This document shows, piece by piece, positions 1 to 8,408 of a DNA stretch of 34,585 bases (its first letter is position 1; the number at the start of each line of letters is the position of its first letter). The notes beneath the pieces are model-generated. The model had not been told where the DNA came from. It made no database searches and was given only the letters and a program-made list of their open reading frames with translations. Origin of the DNA: Streptomyces sp. MBT53 (GTDB taxonomy: Bacteria; Actinomycetota; Actinomycetes; Streptomycetales; Streptomycetaceae); NCBI RefSeq assembly GCF_016654115.1, contig NZ_JAEQAZ010000092.1:1-34585 (forward strand), given 5' to 3'. The position numbers were made by a program, and so were the translations under genes.

Positions 1-83
1 CGCGAGGCTTCTCCCGCCGCCCGGAACGTCTACGCGCTGCTGGCCGGCCTGGAGAACAGGGCGCGGCGGGGAGAAGCCTCGCG
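1..83. repeat. Inverted repeat ending at the left window edge
   Basis: Bases 1-15 are the exact reverse complement of 69-83; allowing one unpaired base (68), the pairing extends through 16-20 with 63-67. The inner arm is well-behaved coding sequence of the GH26 gene. The outer arm stops exactly at the window edge, and a similar structure lies at the other edge, so this is probably a contig-end fold-back artefact. Confidence 0.6.
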
Positions 84-1239
84 GACGGTCATCGGCCAGC
101 ACGTGGAGCTGCACAACGAGCGGTACAACGTGGCGTACGGCGACTACCGGGGCCTGAAGCAGCCGGGCTACTACTACAAGAAGGCCCAGGACATCACGGG
201 CCGGCTGCCGGGCTTCGTGGAGCTGGACCTGGGACCCGGGTACGACCAGCCGGGCTGGGCGGTCGGTGAGTCCCGCTCGTACTCCCGTTCCTGGCCGGGC
301 TGCCGGCGCATGTGGGGGTACGCCGAGGACGCCGTGGATCTCGCGGTCGGCGTGTGGGCGGGTCTGCCCCGGGCCGCCGACGGCTCGTACCGGCCCTCCG
401 GCACGCACCCGGACTGCGGTGCGGGCGGCGCGGAGATCTCGCTGCCGCACAACGGGGGCGCTCCGGCGGGCCTCGTCGGGTTCTCCTTCCACCAGCCGTA
501 CCCGGGCAGCCCGGTCAAGGGCTTCGAGCAGACCCTGAACAAGAACTCGCCCGCCGCGAAGGACCCCGGCTGGTTCGCCCGGGTCGTCACCGAGGGCACC
601 GCCGAACACCGGGCCCTGCTGCACGACCTGGACTATCTCGCGGACCACCTCGGCTATCTGGCGGACCGCGGGGTGCCGGTGCTGCTGCGGCCGTACCACG
701 AGATGAACACGGCACCGGGCCACGGTTTCTGGTGGGCGGGGCAGGATCCGGCCGTATACCAAAAACTGTGGCGTGCGACATACGACCACCTCGTCACCCG
801 GCGCGGCCTGCACAATCTGATCTTCGTGTGGTCGCCGAACTCCTGGGACGGCTCCTACGGCCGGTCGCCGCACGCCTACTACCCCGGTGGCCGTTATGTG
901 GACGTGGTCGGTGTCGACGACTACAGCGGCTCCCCGGAGAAGCCGTACGGTCCGGGCGCCTGGACGGAGGTCTGGTACCGGGGTCTTGAGCGGTACCGCA
1001 GGCCCCGGGCCATGGCCGAGTCCTTCCACGTCCCGCTGAACGCGGCCCAGCCGCACACCCTGAGCCGGACGCCGTGGGTGCTGTGGAGCGTGTGGGGACA
1101 GGCGCTGTCGTACGCCAACGTCTCCGCGCCGACGGGCAAGAACACGCCGGCCGACGTGAAGGGAACGTACGCCTCCACGCGGGTGATCACGGCGTCGGCC
1201 GGTATATGGACATCACTGCACAAGAGCCAGTTTGATTAA
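1..1239 (+). CDS. GH26 beta-mannanase-like glycosyl hydrolase, 5' end missing
   Basis: Open from the first base in frame 1 to TAA at 1237-1239 (412 residues visible); the true start lies outside the window. The fold pattern is that of family GH26 (clan A TIM barrel). The acid/base motif RPYHEMN puts the glutamate at visible residue 234, and MAESFH puts the likely nucleophile at 340. This 106-residue spacing is close to that of the known pair E212/E320 of Cellvibrio Man26A. A Trp pair (GFWW) follows the first Glu, as expected for a sugar cleft. GH26 enzymes hydrolyse beta-1,4-mannan. Its place just upstream of a GT2 synthase suggests a role in trimming or releasing a polysaccharide made by the locus rather than only in feeding (inference). 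Signal peptide cannot be judged. Confidence 0.8.
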   Translation, partial: REASPAARNVYALLAGLENRARRGEASRTVIGQHVELHNERYNVAYGDYRGLKQPGYYYKKAQDITGRLPGFVELDLGPGYDQPGWAVGESRSYSRSWPGCRRMWGYAEDAVDLAVGVWAGLPRAADGSYRPSGTHPDCGAGGAEISLPHNGGAPAGLVGFSFHQPYPGSPVKGFEQTLNKNSPAAKDPGWFARVVTEGTAEHRALLHDLDYLADHLGYLADRGVPVLLRPYHEMNTAPGHGFWWAGQDPAVYQKLWRATYDHLVTRRGLHNLIFVWSPNSWDGSYGRSPHAYYPGGRYVDVVGVDDYSGSPEKPYGPGAWTEVWYRGLERYRRPRAMAESFHVPLNAAQPHTLSRTPWVLWSVWGQALSYANVSAPTGKNTPADVKGTYASTRVITASAGIWTSLHKSQFD

Positions 1240-1242
1240 CTT

Positions 1243-1270
1243 TTGACTACACCTTTCACACCCGTATTCC
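1243..1270 (+). promoter_or_regulatory. Candidate promoter and leader of the GT2 operon
   Basis: TTGACT (1243-1248) is followed after 16 bases by TATTCC (1265-1270), a fair -35 and a weaker -10. It lies 4 bases after the GH26 stop and would give a leader of about 200 bases before the GT2 start at 1473. The leader contains pairing segments (GACGCC 1324-1329 with GGCGTC 1365-1370) but I recognise no known riboswitch. Nothing else coding is seen between 1240 and 1472. Confidence 0.35.
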
Positions 1271-1472
1271 TTGCGTGAAGCAAGTGTGCGAGGATCGTGC
1301 AGCTGTTCGGCCAGCGTTTTTAGGACGCCCGGGGGGGCTTCTGAGTGGCCGAGGCGCCAATGAAGGCGTCGGGGGCAGAACCCTGAGTAAACGAGCGCGA
1401 CGCGCGTAGCGTGCCGTGCCGAGATCTGCTGCTGCCTCGACGCACCACCGATCTCATGGGAGTTCCGCAGTC

Positions 1473-2924
1473 GTGACAACGACACTGGTCGACGGGGGTA
1501 TGCCGCACTCGCGGCACAATCAGAAGCTCGCCAAGCGCACCGCACGCTGGAAGCCGGGCATCCTCCCGTTTCTGGTGCCGTTCGTTCTCCTGGTCGTCTT
1601 CGGGCTGTGGAGCTACAAGCCCAGCTCGTCGCCGCTGAGCTGGATCCTGACCATTGTCTGGTCGCTGCCGGTCGTCGGTGTGATGGTCGGTCTCCAGGGT
1701 GCCCTGCTGCTCCGCCGCCGGGTCCGCAAGAGCGACCGGATGATCCCTCCCGCACCGGCCGAGCAGGACTTCCTGATCGCCCTCTGCCCGACCATCGGCC
1801 GGCACGACACCTACCCGGCGCTGGAGCGTTCGATCCTCTCGTACGTCGAGCACCTGCCCGAGTACTTCCCGTACATGCGCGTCGACATCCTCACCGAGGA
1901 GGGCTGCGAGGCGGCGGCGGACATCGACCGGCTGGCCGACTCCCACCCGCTGATCCGGGTGATCACCGTTCCGAAGGAGTACGTCCCGGCCAACGGCACC
2001 CGCTTCAAGGCCCGCGCCAACCACTACGCCCACGAGCTGCGGATCGAGGAGGGCGAGGCCCTCGACTACGTCTGGGTGCTGCACATGGACGACGACACCG
2101 GCGTCGGTCCCGACACCGCCTCCGCGCTCGCCCAGTTCATCAACCGCCAGCGCCGCGCGACCCCCGAGAAGGTCAAGCACATGGCGCAGGGCATCCTGAC
2201 CTACCCCCGCGAGAACGCGGTCAACCTCTTCACCTGGCTCGCCGACGCCGTACGCCCCGCCGACGACATCGCCCGCTTCCGCGCGCTGACCGGCATGGGC
2301 ACCCCGGCCGCCGGTGTGCACGGCGAACTGCTGGTGCTGCGCGCGTCCATCGAGGCCGAGATCGGCTGGGACTTCGGCCCTAAGGAGATCGTCGAGGACG
2401 CGCGCCTCGCCCTGACCTTCTGCCGCAAGTACCCGGGCCGCAGCGACTGGTTCAACGGCCGCTGCTACGGCGCCTCCCCCTCGACCGCCGCCGACTTCGT
2501 CAAGCAGCGCGACCGGTGGGCCTGGGGTCTGGTGGCGCTCTGCTTCAACCGGGCCGTGCCCATGCGCTACCGCTGGTTCCTGTCGATCTGTGTCGTCACC
2601 TGGATCCTCGGCCCGCTCCAGCACATCACCGCCGTGCTGCTCGTGGGCTGGCTCATCAACGACATGAACACCTCGCCGGTGACCCAGTCCATCGTCATCC
2701 TGTGGGCCCTCAACTTCGCCTATGTCATCTGGACCTACTGGGAGGGGCTGCGGCTGAACGCGCTCGCGTCGGCCAGCGGCCGGCGCAAGTGGTGGGAGCC
2801 GATCGTGGTGGTCGCCCTCATTCCCGTCTTCTCCGTGCTGGAAGGGCTCGGCGGCTTCAAGGGCTTCATGAAGTTCGTCCGGCGCGAGGAGAACAAGTTC
2901 GTCGTGATCGCCAAGCCCGCCTGA
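1473..2924 (+). CDS. Processive family 2 glycosyltransferase, membrane polysaccharide synthase
   Basis: A 483-residue GT2 protein that should polymerise a nucleotide-sugar into a beta-linked chain at the membrane. It has two N-terminal membrane helices (about 30-47 and 57-80), a cytosolic catalytic domain with HMDDD (206-208, metal/UDP- or GDP-binding), ED at 308-309 (catalytic base), QRDRW at 345-349 (the QxxRW motif of processive synthases such as cellulose and hyaluronan synthase), then several C-terminal membrane helices. The start is a GTG at 1473 with GGGAG 10 bases upstream; an in-frame ATG at 1500 has poor spacing. It is followed after 20 bases by the GH113-like gene. The sugar used cannot be read from the sequence; the neighbouring mannanase-type enzymes suggest mannose (inference). 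Confidence 0.85.
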   Translation: MTTTLVDGGMPHSRHNQKLAKRTARWKPGILPFLVPFVLLVVFGLWSYKPSSSPLSWILTIVWSLPVVGVMVGLQGALLLRRRVRKSDRMIPPAPAEQDFLIALCPTIGRHDTYPALERSILSYVEHLPEYFPYMRVDILTEEGCEAAADIDRLADSHPLIRVITVPKEYVPANGTRFKARANHYAHELRIEEGEALDYVWVLHMDDDTGVGPDTASALAQFINRQRRATPEKVKHMAQGILTYPRENAVNLFTWLADAVRPADDIARFRALTGMGTPAAGVHGELLVLRASIEAEIGWDFGPKEIVEDARLALTFCRKYPGRSDWFNGRCYGASPSTAADFVKQRDRWAWGLVALCFNRAVPMRYRWFLSICVVTWILGPLQHITAVLLVGWLINDMNTSPVTQSIVILWALNFAYVIWTYWEGLRLNALASASGRRKWWEPIVVVALIPVFSVLEGLGGFKGFMKFVRREENKFVVIAKPA

Positions 2925-2944
2925 CCTCCCGGAAGACCACTCAC

Positions 2945-4183
2945 ATGCGTTCACGACTGCCGCTGCTTGCCATTTTCCCGGTGACCGTTCTCACCCTCGT
3001 GCTGGGCGCCCCCTTCGTCGTCGGCAACCACCCGGTGCGCTGGGACTCCGGTTCGGTCCTGCCCAGAGTCGTCATCGGCGGCTCGGAGGACTCGGCGACC
3101 CCGTCCGCCGACGGAACCGGCAAGGCACCCGCGTCCTCCTCGTCCGGTTCCCCGTCCGCCTCCACCAAGGCCCTGGAGGTCGCCAAGCCCTGGAAGAAGG
3201 GCATGGCGCAGTGGGGCGTACAGCTCTACTGGGAGGAGGAGAGCCCCAAGCGCTCGGACACGTTCATCGAGAACCAGGCCCGCAAGCACGCCAAGTACCT
3301 CATCGGCCTGGGCGCGAACTCGGTGTCCGTCTCCTTCCCGTACTACATCAAGAACTCCACGGCCGACGTGCTCTCGACCGGTGCGAAGACACCGTCCCCG
3401 GAACGCCTCCAGAAGGTGCTGAAGGTCTTCAAGGACGCCGGTTTCCGCACCACGCTCCGCCCGATCATGGACGAGGGGACGCTGAAGCAGTCGAACGGCT
3501 GGCGCGGCAACATCGACCCCGCCTCACGCTCCGCCTGGTTCACCTCGTACGAGAAGCTCATCGATCCGTATCTCGAAGCCGCCGAGAACGCGAAGGCGAA
3601 CACCTTCGTGATCGGCACCGAGCTCAACTCCCTGGAGGGCGACACCGGCTGGGACAAGGTGGTCGCCTCCGCCGAGAAGACCTTCTCCGGCGAGATCTCC
3701 TACGACGCCAACTGGGACAACTACGTCACCGGCCGCATCAACATGCCGGTCAACCACCTCGGCGTCGACGCCTACTTCCCCATCAAGGTGCCGGACACCG
3801 CGCCCGTCGAGGATCTGGTCACCGGCTGGAACAAGTGGCTGGACAAGAAGGCCACCGGCCCGCTGCCGAACATCCTCGTCTCCGAGACCGGCATCGGCGC
3901 GATGAACGGCGCCTACCACGCTCCCGGCGACTTCTACGTCAAGCGGGCCGTCAACCCCCAGGTGCAGGCCAACTGGTACAAGGCGGTCTGCGAGGTCGTC
4001 CAGGACCGGAAGATGCAGGGCATCTACTGGTGGTCGCTCTGGTTCGACGACGACCCGAACACCAAGCCCGACGACAAGGTCGCCTCCCGGCTCGACTTCG
4101 CCGGACGCCCCCTGACCGAGAAGGCCATCAAGTCCTGTTTCACGTCCGCCTACGCGGGCCCCGGGACCACGACCGCCAGCTGA
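2945..4183 (+). CDS. Membrane-anchored GH113-like glycosyl hydrolase
   Basis: 412 residues, ATG with GGAAG 9 bases upstream. Residues 6-26 form a signal anchor or uncleaved signal peptide, then a Ser/Ala/Pro-rich linker (about 50-80), then a TIM-barrel domain. GTELN (E226) and VSETG (E314) match the two catalytic glutamates of clan A hydrolases. The overall pattern is most like family GH113 endo-beta-1,4-mannanases, though this assignment is from memory of the family and less certain than the clan. YWWSLWF (361-367) supplies aromatic residues typical of a glycan cleft. Like the cellulase-type hydrolases linked to bacterial cellulose synthases, it may edit or release the nascent chain outside the cell (inference). 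The gap to the next gene is 15 bases, so cotranscription is likely. Confidence 0.75.
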   Translation: MRSRLPLLAIFPVTVLTLVLGAPFVVGNHPVRWDSGSVLPRVVIGGSEDSATPSADGTGKAPASSSSGSPSASTKALEVAKPWKKGMAQWGVQLYWEEESPKRSDTFIENQARKHAKYLIGLGANSVSVSFPYYIKNSTADVLSTGAKTPSPERLQKVLKVFKDAGFRTTLRPIMDEGTLKQSNGWRGNIDPASRSAWFTSYEKLIDPYLEAAENAKANTFVIGTELNSLEGDTGWDKVVASAEKTFSGEISYDANWDNYVTGRINMPVNHLGVDAYFPIKVPDTAPVEDLVTGWNKWLDKKATGPLPNILVSETGIGAMNGAYHAPGDFYVKRAVNPQVQANWYKAVCEVVQDRKMQGIYWWSLWFDDDPNTKPDDKVASRLDFAGRPLTEKAIKSCFTSAYAGPGTTTAS

Positions 4184-4198
4184 CCGAGCGAGGCCATC

Positions 4199-5299
4199 AT
4201 GCAAGAAGCCATCATTCTGGTGGGCGGCAAGGGAACCCGCCTGCGCCCACTGACGAACCACACCCCGAAGCCGCTGCTGAACGTCGCGGGTTCCTCCTTC
4301 ATCCGGCACCAGATCGCCAAGCTGATGGACGCCGGTGTCGAGCACGTGGTGTTCGCCACTTCCTATCTCGCCGGCCTCTTCGAGGAGGAGTTCAGGGACT
4401 TCGCCCAGGGCCTGGAGATCTCCTACGCCGTCGAGGAGGTACCGCTCGGCACCGGCGGCGCGATCCGCAACGCCGGCCGCCTGCTGCGCGGCGACTCCGC
4501 CGACGCCCCGGTCCTCGTCCTCAACGGCGACATCCTGTCCGGCGTCGACCTGCGCGCCGTCCTGGAGCGGCACGAGGTGCAGGAGGCGGACGTGACCCTG
4601 CACCTCACCCGCGTCCCCGACCCGCGCGCCTTCGGCCTGGTCCCCACCGACGGGGCCGGCCGGGTGCTGTCCTTCCTGGAGAAGCCGAAGACCGCCGAGG
4701 AGTGCGTCACCGACCAGATCAACGCGGGCTGCTACGTCTTCCGCCGGTCCGTCCTGGACGCCATCCCTGCCGACCGCGAGGTCTCCGTCGAGCAGGAGAC
4801 CTTCCCGCAGCTCGTCGCCCAGGGGCGGCCCATCGTCGGCCACACCACGGACGACTACTGGCGCGACCTCGGCACCCCGCTCGCCTTCGTGCACGGCTCC
4901 GCCGACCTGGTCACCGGCAAGGTGACCTCCCCCCTCGTGGAGCGGCACGCCGAGGCCCTGATCGATCCCACGGCCACCATCGCCCCGACCGCCCGTGTCA
5001 CGGGCGGCTCGACGATCGGCCCGGGCGCCGTCGTCGGCCCGCACGTGGTCGTCGACCGCTCCATCATCGGCGGCGGCGTCACCGTGGCCGAGGGCGCCCG
5101 GATCCACGAGTCCGTGGTGGACCACGACTCCTCGATCGGCAGGGAATCGTTCCTGCGCGAGGTCGTGGTGGGCTGCCACGCGCACATCGGCGCCGAGAAC
5201 GAACTGCCCGCCCAGCTGCGGCTGTCGTGCGGCATCCGCATCCCCGCCCAAGGCGTCCGCGTCAGCGGCACGGCCGCCGCCTGCCTGACGGCCCACTGA
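4199..5299 (+). CDS. Nucleotide-sugar pyrophosphorylase, mannose-1-phosphate guanylyltransferase-like
   Basis: 366 residues, ATG with GCGAGG 5 bases upstream. The N-terminal Rossmann-type domain has GGKGTRL (9-15) for nucleotide binding, NGD at 109-111 for the metal, and FLEKPK (159-164), the signature of sugar-1-phosphate nucleotidyltransferases and close to the form seen in GDP-mannose pyrophosphorylases. The C-terminal third (about 255-345) shows hexapeptide-like repeats rich in Ile/Val-Gly, a left-handed beta helix. The length (about 360) matches the GMPPB/ManC-like class rather than the bifunctional GlmU. It would make the activated donor for the upstream GT2 synthase. The exact sugar and base (GDP-mannose, or dTDP/UDP-glucose) cannot be proved from the motifs. 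Confidence 0.8.
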   Translation: MQEAIILVGGKGTRLRPLTNHTPKPLLNVAGSSFIRHQIAKLMDAGVEHVVFATSYLAGLFEEEFRDFAQGLEISYAVEEVPLGTGGAIRNAGRLLRGDSADAPVLVLNGDILSGVDLRAVLERHEVQEADVTLHLTRVPDPRAFGLVPTDGAGRVLSFLEKPKTAEECVTDQINAGCYVFRRSVLDAIPADREVSVEQETFPQLVAQGRPIVGHTTDDYWRDLGTPLAFVHGSADLVTGKVTSPLVERHAEALIDPTATIAPTARVTGGSTIGPGAVVGPHVVVDRSIIGGGVTVAEGARIHESVVDHDSSIGRESFLREVVVGCHAHIGAENELPAQLRLSCGIRIPAQGVRVSGTAAACLTAH

Positions 5300-5349
5300 A
5301 TTCACCGGCCCGCCCCCACTGGGCCTGACCGGACAGTTACTGGAGAACC

Positions 5350-7380
5350 GTGACCAGCCATCGCTCAACGGCCACCGCGGAGGCAGAGCGTCTTCGCAAG
5401 TACCGGCCGGACATTCAGGGCCTGCGCGCCGTGGCCATCATGATGGTCGTCAGCATGCACTGCGGCATCCTCGACATCCACGGCGGCGTGGACGTCAGCT
5501 TCGTGCTCAGCGGCTTCCTCATCGGCGGCCAGCTCTTCGCCGAGCTCGACAGGACGGGCAAGGTGTCCCTGACCAAGTTCTGGGCGCGCCGGTTCAGGCG
5601 GCTGACCCCGCCCATGGCCCTCGTCATCGTCGCCACCGCGATCCTGGCCTGGCTCTACGGCAGCCCGCTCAGGTTCCGCACCTACATGGAGGACGGCCTC
5701 AGCGCCTCGCTCAGCTTCCTGAACTGGCGCCTGGTCGAGAACGGCACCGACTACTTCGCCAACGACGGATCGCAGACCCCGTACCAGCACTTCTGGTCGC
5801 TGGGCATCGAGGAGCAGTTCTACCTCGCCGCCCCGATCGTCCTCTTCGTGATGGTCTGGATCAGCCGCAAGATCTTCCGCAACCGTGCCCTGGTCGCGCT
5901 GTTCCTGATGGCCGTCATCGCCGGGTCGTTCTATCTGGGCTGGTCGAAGACCTCCGAGAACCAGCCGCTCGCGTACTTCAGCACCCAGACCCGGATCTGG
6001 GAGATCACCTGCGGAGTCCTGCTCGCCCTCTCGGCCTCGCTGGTCTCCCGGATGAACAGGGGGGTGGCCGCCGTCATCTCCTGGCTGGGACTCGGCACCG
6101 TGCTCGTCACCGCGATGCTCATCTCCAGCACGACGCCGCTGCCCGGCTACGCGGTGGCCGGCCCGGTCGTCGGCGCCGTCATGGTCATCGCCGGCGGCTG
6201 CGCCAACCCCCGCTTCGGTGTGGAGCGGCTGCTCGACAATCCGGTCCTCGACTTCGTCGGCAACGTCAGCTACGGCTGGTATCTGACGCACTGGCCGCTG
6301 CTGGTGCTCTGGCCGTCCATCACCGACCGGGACTTCACGTTCGAGGAGCGGATGCGTGTCGTCGTCCTCTCGTTCCTGATGGCCGTCCTCCTGCACTACG
6401 CGGTCGAGCGCAAGTTCAAGAAGAACACCTCGCTGCTGGCCCGCCCCTGGAAGGGCGTCTTCACCGGCGGATTCACCACGGCGGGCACCGCCGGAGCGAT
6501 GGTTCTGGCCACGCTCATCCCGCTGAACCTGGCGACCTCGTCCTCGTCGAGCACGGTCGCGACCGGGTACACCGACAACGCGTCGGTCGAGAAGTCGGCG
6601 GCCGTGAAGGAGCTCTCCGCGACCGCGCAGGGCGCCCTGGAGAAGGCGCCCAAGGATCTGGCCACGCGCGGCTGCATCGACAACTTCGACGTCAAGACGT
6701 TCGTGATGCGCGACCAATGTGTCGCCGGCGACCCGAAGGGCTCCAAGACCCTTGTCCTCATGGGGGACTCGCACGCCTGGCAGTGGAACGACCTCTACGA
6801 CGTGATCGGCAAGGAACTCGGCGTACGGGTGGTGACCATGGCGAAGGGCGGCTGCTCGCCCCAGACCTACCGCATCAACAACCCCCAGCTGGCACGCGAG
6901 TACACCGAGTGCGACACCTGGCGCCAGTCGGCCTTCGCGGAGCTCAGGAAGATCCACCCGGACGTCGTCGTCATCGCCGACCGCGCACGCGGTGAGGCGA
7001 ACCGGGCCGGGGCCGAGACCTCGTTCAAGGTGCTCAAGGAGACCGGTGCCGAGCTCGTCTACATGACGGACACCCCCGAGCCCGGCCAGAACGTCCCGGA
7101 CTGTCTCGCCACGCACATCGACAGCATCACCCTCTGCAACCGCAAGCAGTGGCAGGCGCTGGAGTACACCCAGATCCGCGCCATGGAGCAGGACGTGGCC
7201 AAGAAGTACGGCGCGGACATCATCGACACGACGTCCGCGTTCTGCGCCGCGGACGTGTGCCCTGCGGTCATCGGCGACCGGATCGTCTACTTCGACAACA
7301 GCCACATCACGTCGTCGTACTCGAAGACCCTGAAGCCCTTCCTGGAGCCCGCCCTGAAGGAGATCCTGGACAGGGCGTAG
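5350..7380 (+). CDS. Acyltransferase-3 / SGNH fusion O-acyltransferase
   Basis: 676 residues, GTG start with GGAG 4 bases upstream. The N-terminal half (about 18-400) is an acyltransferase-3 membrane domain: YRPDIQGLRAVAI opening motif with a His in the first helix (H37), GGVDVSFVLSGFLI, and about ten hydrophobic segments. A Ser/Thr-rich linker leads to an extracellular SGNH domain with GDSHA (S474) and DNSHIT (D649, H652) as the catalytic Ser-Asp-His. This architecture (OafA/YrhL type) moves acyl groups, usually acetyl, across the membrane and onto surface sugars. As last gene of the locus it probably acylates the polymer made by the GT2 protein (inference). A hairpin terminator follows 20 bases later. 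Confidence 0.88.
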   Translation: MTSHRSTATAEAERLRKYRPDIQGLRAVAIMMVVSMHCGILDIHGGVDVSFVLSGFLIGGQLFAELDRTGKVSLTKFWARRFRRLTPPMALVIVATAILAWLYGSPLRFRTYMEDGLSASLSFLNWRLVENGTDYFANDGSQTPYQHFWSLGIEEQFYLAAPIVLFVMVWISRKIFRNRALVALFLMAVIAGSFYLGWSKTSENQPLAYFSTQTRIWEITCGVLLALSASLVSRMNRGVAAVISWLGLGTVLVTAMLISSTTPLPGYAVAGPVVGAVMVIAGGCANPRFGVERLLDNPVLDFVGNVSYGWYLTHWPLLVLWPSITDRDFTFEERMRVVVLSFLMAVLLHYAVERKFKKNTSLLARPWKGVFTGGFTTAGTAGAMVLATLIPLNLATSSSSSTVATGYTDNASVEKSAAVKELSATAQGALEKAPKDLATRGCIDNFDVKTFVMRDQCVAGDPKGSKTLVLMGDSHAWQWNDLYDVIGKELGVRVVTMAKGGCSPQTYRINNPQLAREYTECDTWRQSAFAELRKIHPDVVVIADRARGEANRAGAETSFKVLKETGAELVYMTDTPEPGQNVPDCLATHIDSITLCNRKQWQALEYTQIRAMEQDVAKKYGADIIDTTSAFCAADVCPAVIGDRIVYFDNSHITSSYSKTLKPFLEPALKEILDRA

Positions 7381-7400
7381 AGCCCGCCGTCCCTCTCCCC

Positions 7401-7427
7401 CGCCCCGGCCGGCCTCCGGTCGGGGCG
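7401..7427. terminator. Bidirectional terminator between convergent acyltransferase and truA
   Basis: Arms 7401-7412 and 7416-7427 form a 12-pair stem (one G-T pair) with a 3-base loop, placed between the stop of the plus-strand acyltransferase (7380) and the stop of minus-strand truA (7434). No long T tract, as usual in Streptomyces. Confidence 0.75.
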
Positions 7428-7433
7428 GTCGTG

Positions 7434-8279
7434 TCACTGCCCGCGGACCCGCACCCGGCGCGCCAGCCGCTGCCGCTCCATGAGCGACTCGTCGGCGGGA
7501 TAGGCGACCTCCTCCAAGGTCAGCCCGTGCGGCCGTACGACATGCACGGCGCTGTCCCGCACCCCCGCGTCCAGCACCTTCCGCGGCCACTCGGCACCCC
7601 GGTGCCCGTCACCCACGAACAGCAACGCGCCCACCATGGACCGCACTTGGTTGTGGCAGAAGGCGTCGGCACGCACTTCGATCTCGACGACACCGTCGTC
7701 CCGCCGCCGCACCCCGAAGTCGAGAATCTCCCGGATCGTCGTCGCGCCCTCACGCTTCTTCGCGTAGGCGGCGAAGTCATGTTCCCCCACAAGGGACTTG
7801 GCGGCGGCATCCATCACGTCGACGTCCAACTCCCAGTCGTGCCAGAGCACATGGTTCCGCAGCAGGGGGTCCACTCCCCCCGGCCGGTCCCCGACCCGAT
7901 ACACATATCGCCGCCACAGCGCCGCGAACCGCGCGTTGAACCCGACGGGAGCCTCCGCCACCCCCCACACCCGCACATCCTTCGGCAGCCGCCCGGCAAG
8001 CCGCTTCAGCAGCTTCTCCCGGTGCTCGGCCCACAGCTCCCCCGGCAGATCGACATGAGCCACCTGCCCCCGAGCATGCACCCCGGCATCGGTCCGCCCG
8101 GCCACGGTCAGGTCGTACGCAGCCGCCCCCGACCGCGTCACGGTCCGCAACGCGTCCTCGACCTCCCCCTGCACGGTCCGCCGCCCCCCGGCCTGCTTGG
8201 CCCACCCGGAGAACTCGGTCCCGTCGTAGGAAAGGTCGAGCCGGACGCGAACAAACCCGACCGCTACGTCATCACTCAC
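7434..8279 (-). CDS. truA: tRNA pseudouridine(38-40) synthase TruA
   Basis: 281 residues. Converts uridine to pseudouridine at positions 38-40 of the anticodon arm of many tRNAs. The catalytic Asp is D64 in GRTDAGVHA, preceded by LDLSYDGTEFSGW, both family signatures; the later segment LLFVGDG and the C-terminal ARRVRVRG tail also fit actinobacterial TruA. It is the last gene of the minus-strand block, 129 bases after rplQ. That spacer holds a terminator-like hairpin and a Streptomyces repeat, so truA may be transcribed only partly with rplQ. It is convergent with the acyltransferase gene. Confidence 0.95.
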   Translation of the reverse strand: MSDDVAVGFVRVRLDLSYDGTEFSGWAKQAGGRRTVQGEVEDALRTVTRSGAAAYDLTVAGRTDAGVHARGQVAHVDLPGELWAEHREKLLKRLAGRLPKDVRVWGVAEAPVGFNARFAALWRRYVYRVGDRPGGVDPLLRNHVLWHDWELDVDVMDAAAKSLVGEHDFAAYAKKREGATTIREILDFGVRRRDDGVVEIEVRADAFCHNQVRSMVGALLFVGDGHRGAEWPRKVLDAGVRDSAVHVVRPHGLTLEEVAYPADESLMERQRLARRVRVRGQ

Positions 8280-8301
8280 ACTGAGGTCCTTTCAGGTACA
8301 C

Positions 8302-8353
8302 AAAAGCGGGCCCGCCCCTCGAAAGGAACGGACCCGCCAACACGCCCGCTTTT
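8302..8353 (-). terminator. Terminator/attenuator after rplQ, with two competing foldings
   Basis: On the minus strand a stem (arms 8330-8337 and 8306-8313, one wobble) is followed directly by TTTT (8305-8302), a good intrinsic terminator for the alpha operon. A second pairing, GCCCGCTTTT at 8344-8353 with AAAAGCGGGC at 8302-8311, uses the same bases, so the two foldings exclude each other. Confidence 0.6.
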
Positions 8354-8381
8354 AGGGGCGCGGGGAACTGCGCGACCAGCC
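8351..8381. repeat. Streptomyces intergenic repeat, copy 1
   Basis: 31 bases containing TAGGGGCGCGGGGAACTGCG; 30 of 31 match the copy at 11765-11795. I recognise this word as a common intergenic repeat in Streptomyces genomes. It contains short self-complementary GCGCG/CGCGC segments. It lies between rplQ and truA. Confidence 0.8.
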
Positions 8382-8408
8382 ACGACGGCGGGTCAGCCAA
8401 AAACGGTG

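Noticed and set aside
1240..1472. Riboswitch (c-di-GMP or c-di-AMP) in the leader of the GT2 gene
   Set aside because: The conserved core sequences of these classes are not present; only simple pairing is seen.
3211..5368. Long overlapping frames on both strands across the GH113-like and pyrophosphorylase genes
   Set aside because: They cross real gene boundaries, have skewed composition, and lack any domain.
5365..7590. Long minus-strand open frame antisense to the acyltransferase
   Set aside because: High-GC DNA gives long antisense frames; the plus-strand frame has clear acyltransferase-3 and SGNH motifs and a ribosome site, and the antisense protein is low-complexity Arg/Gly/Val/Asp.
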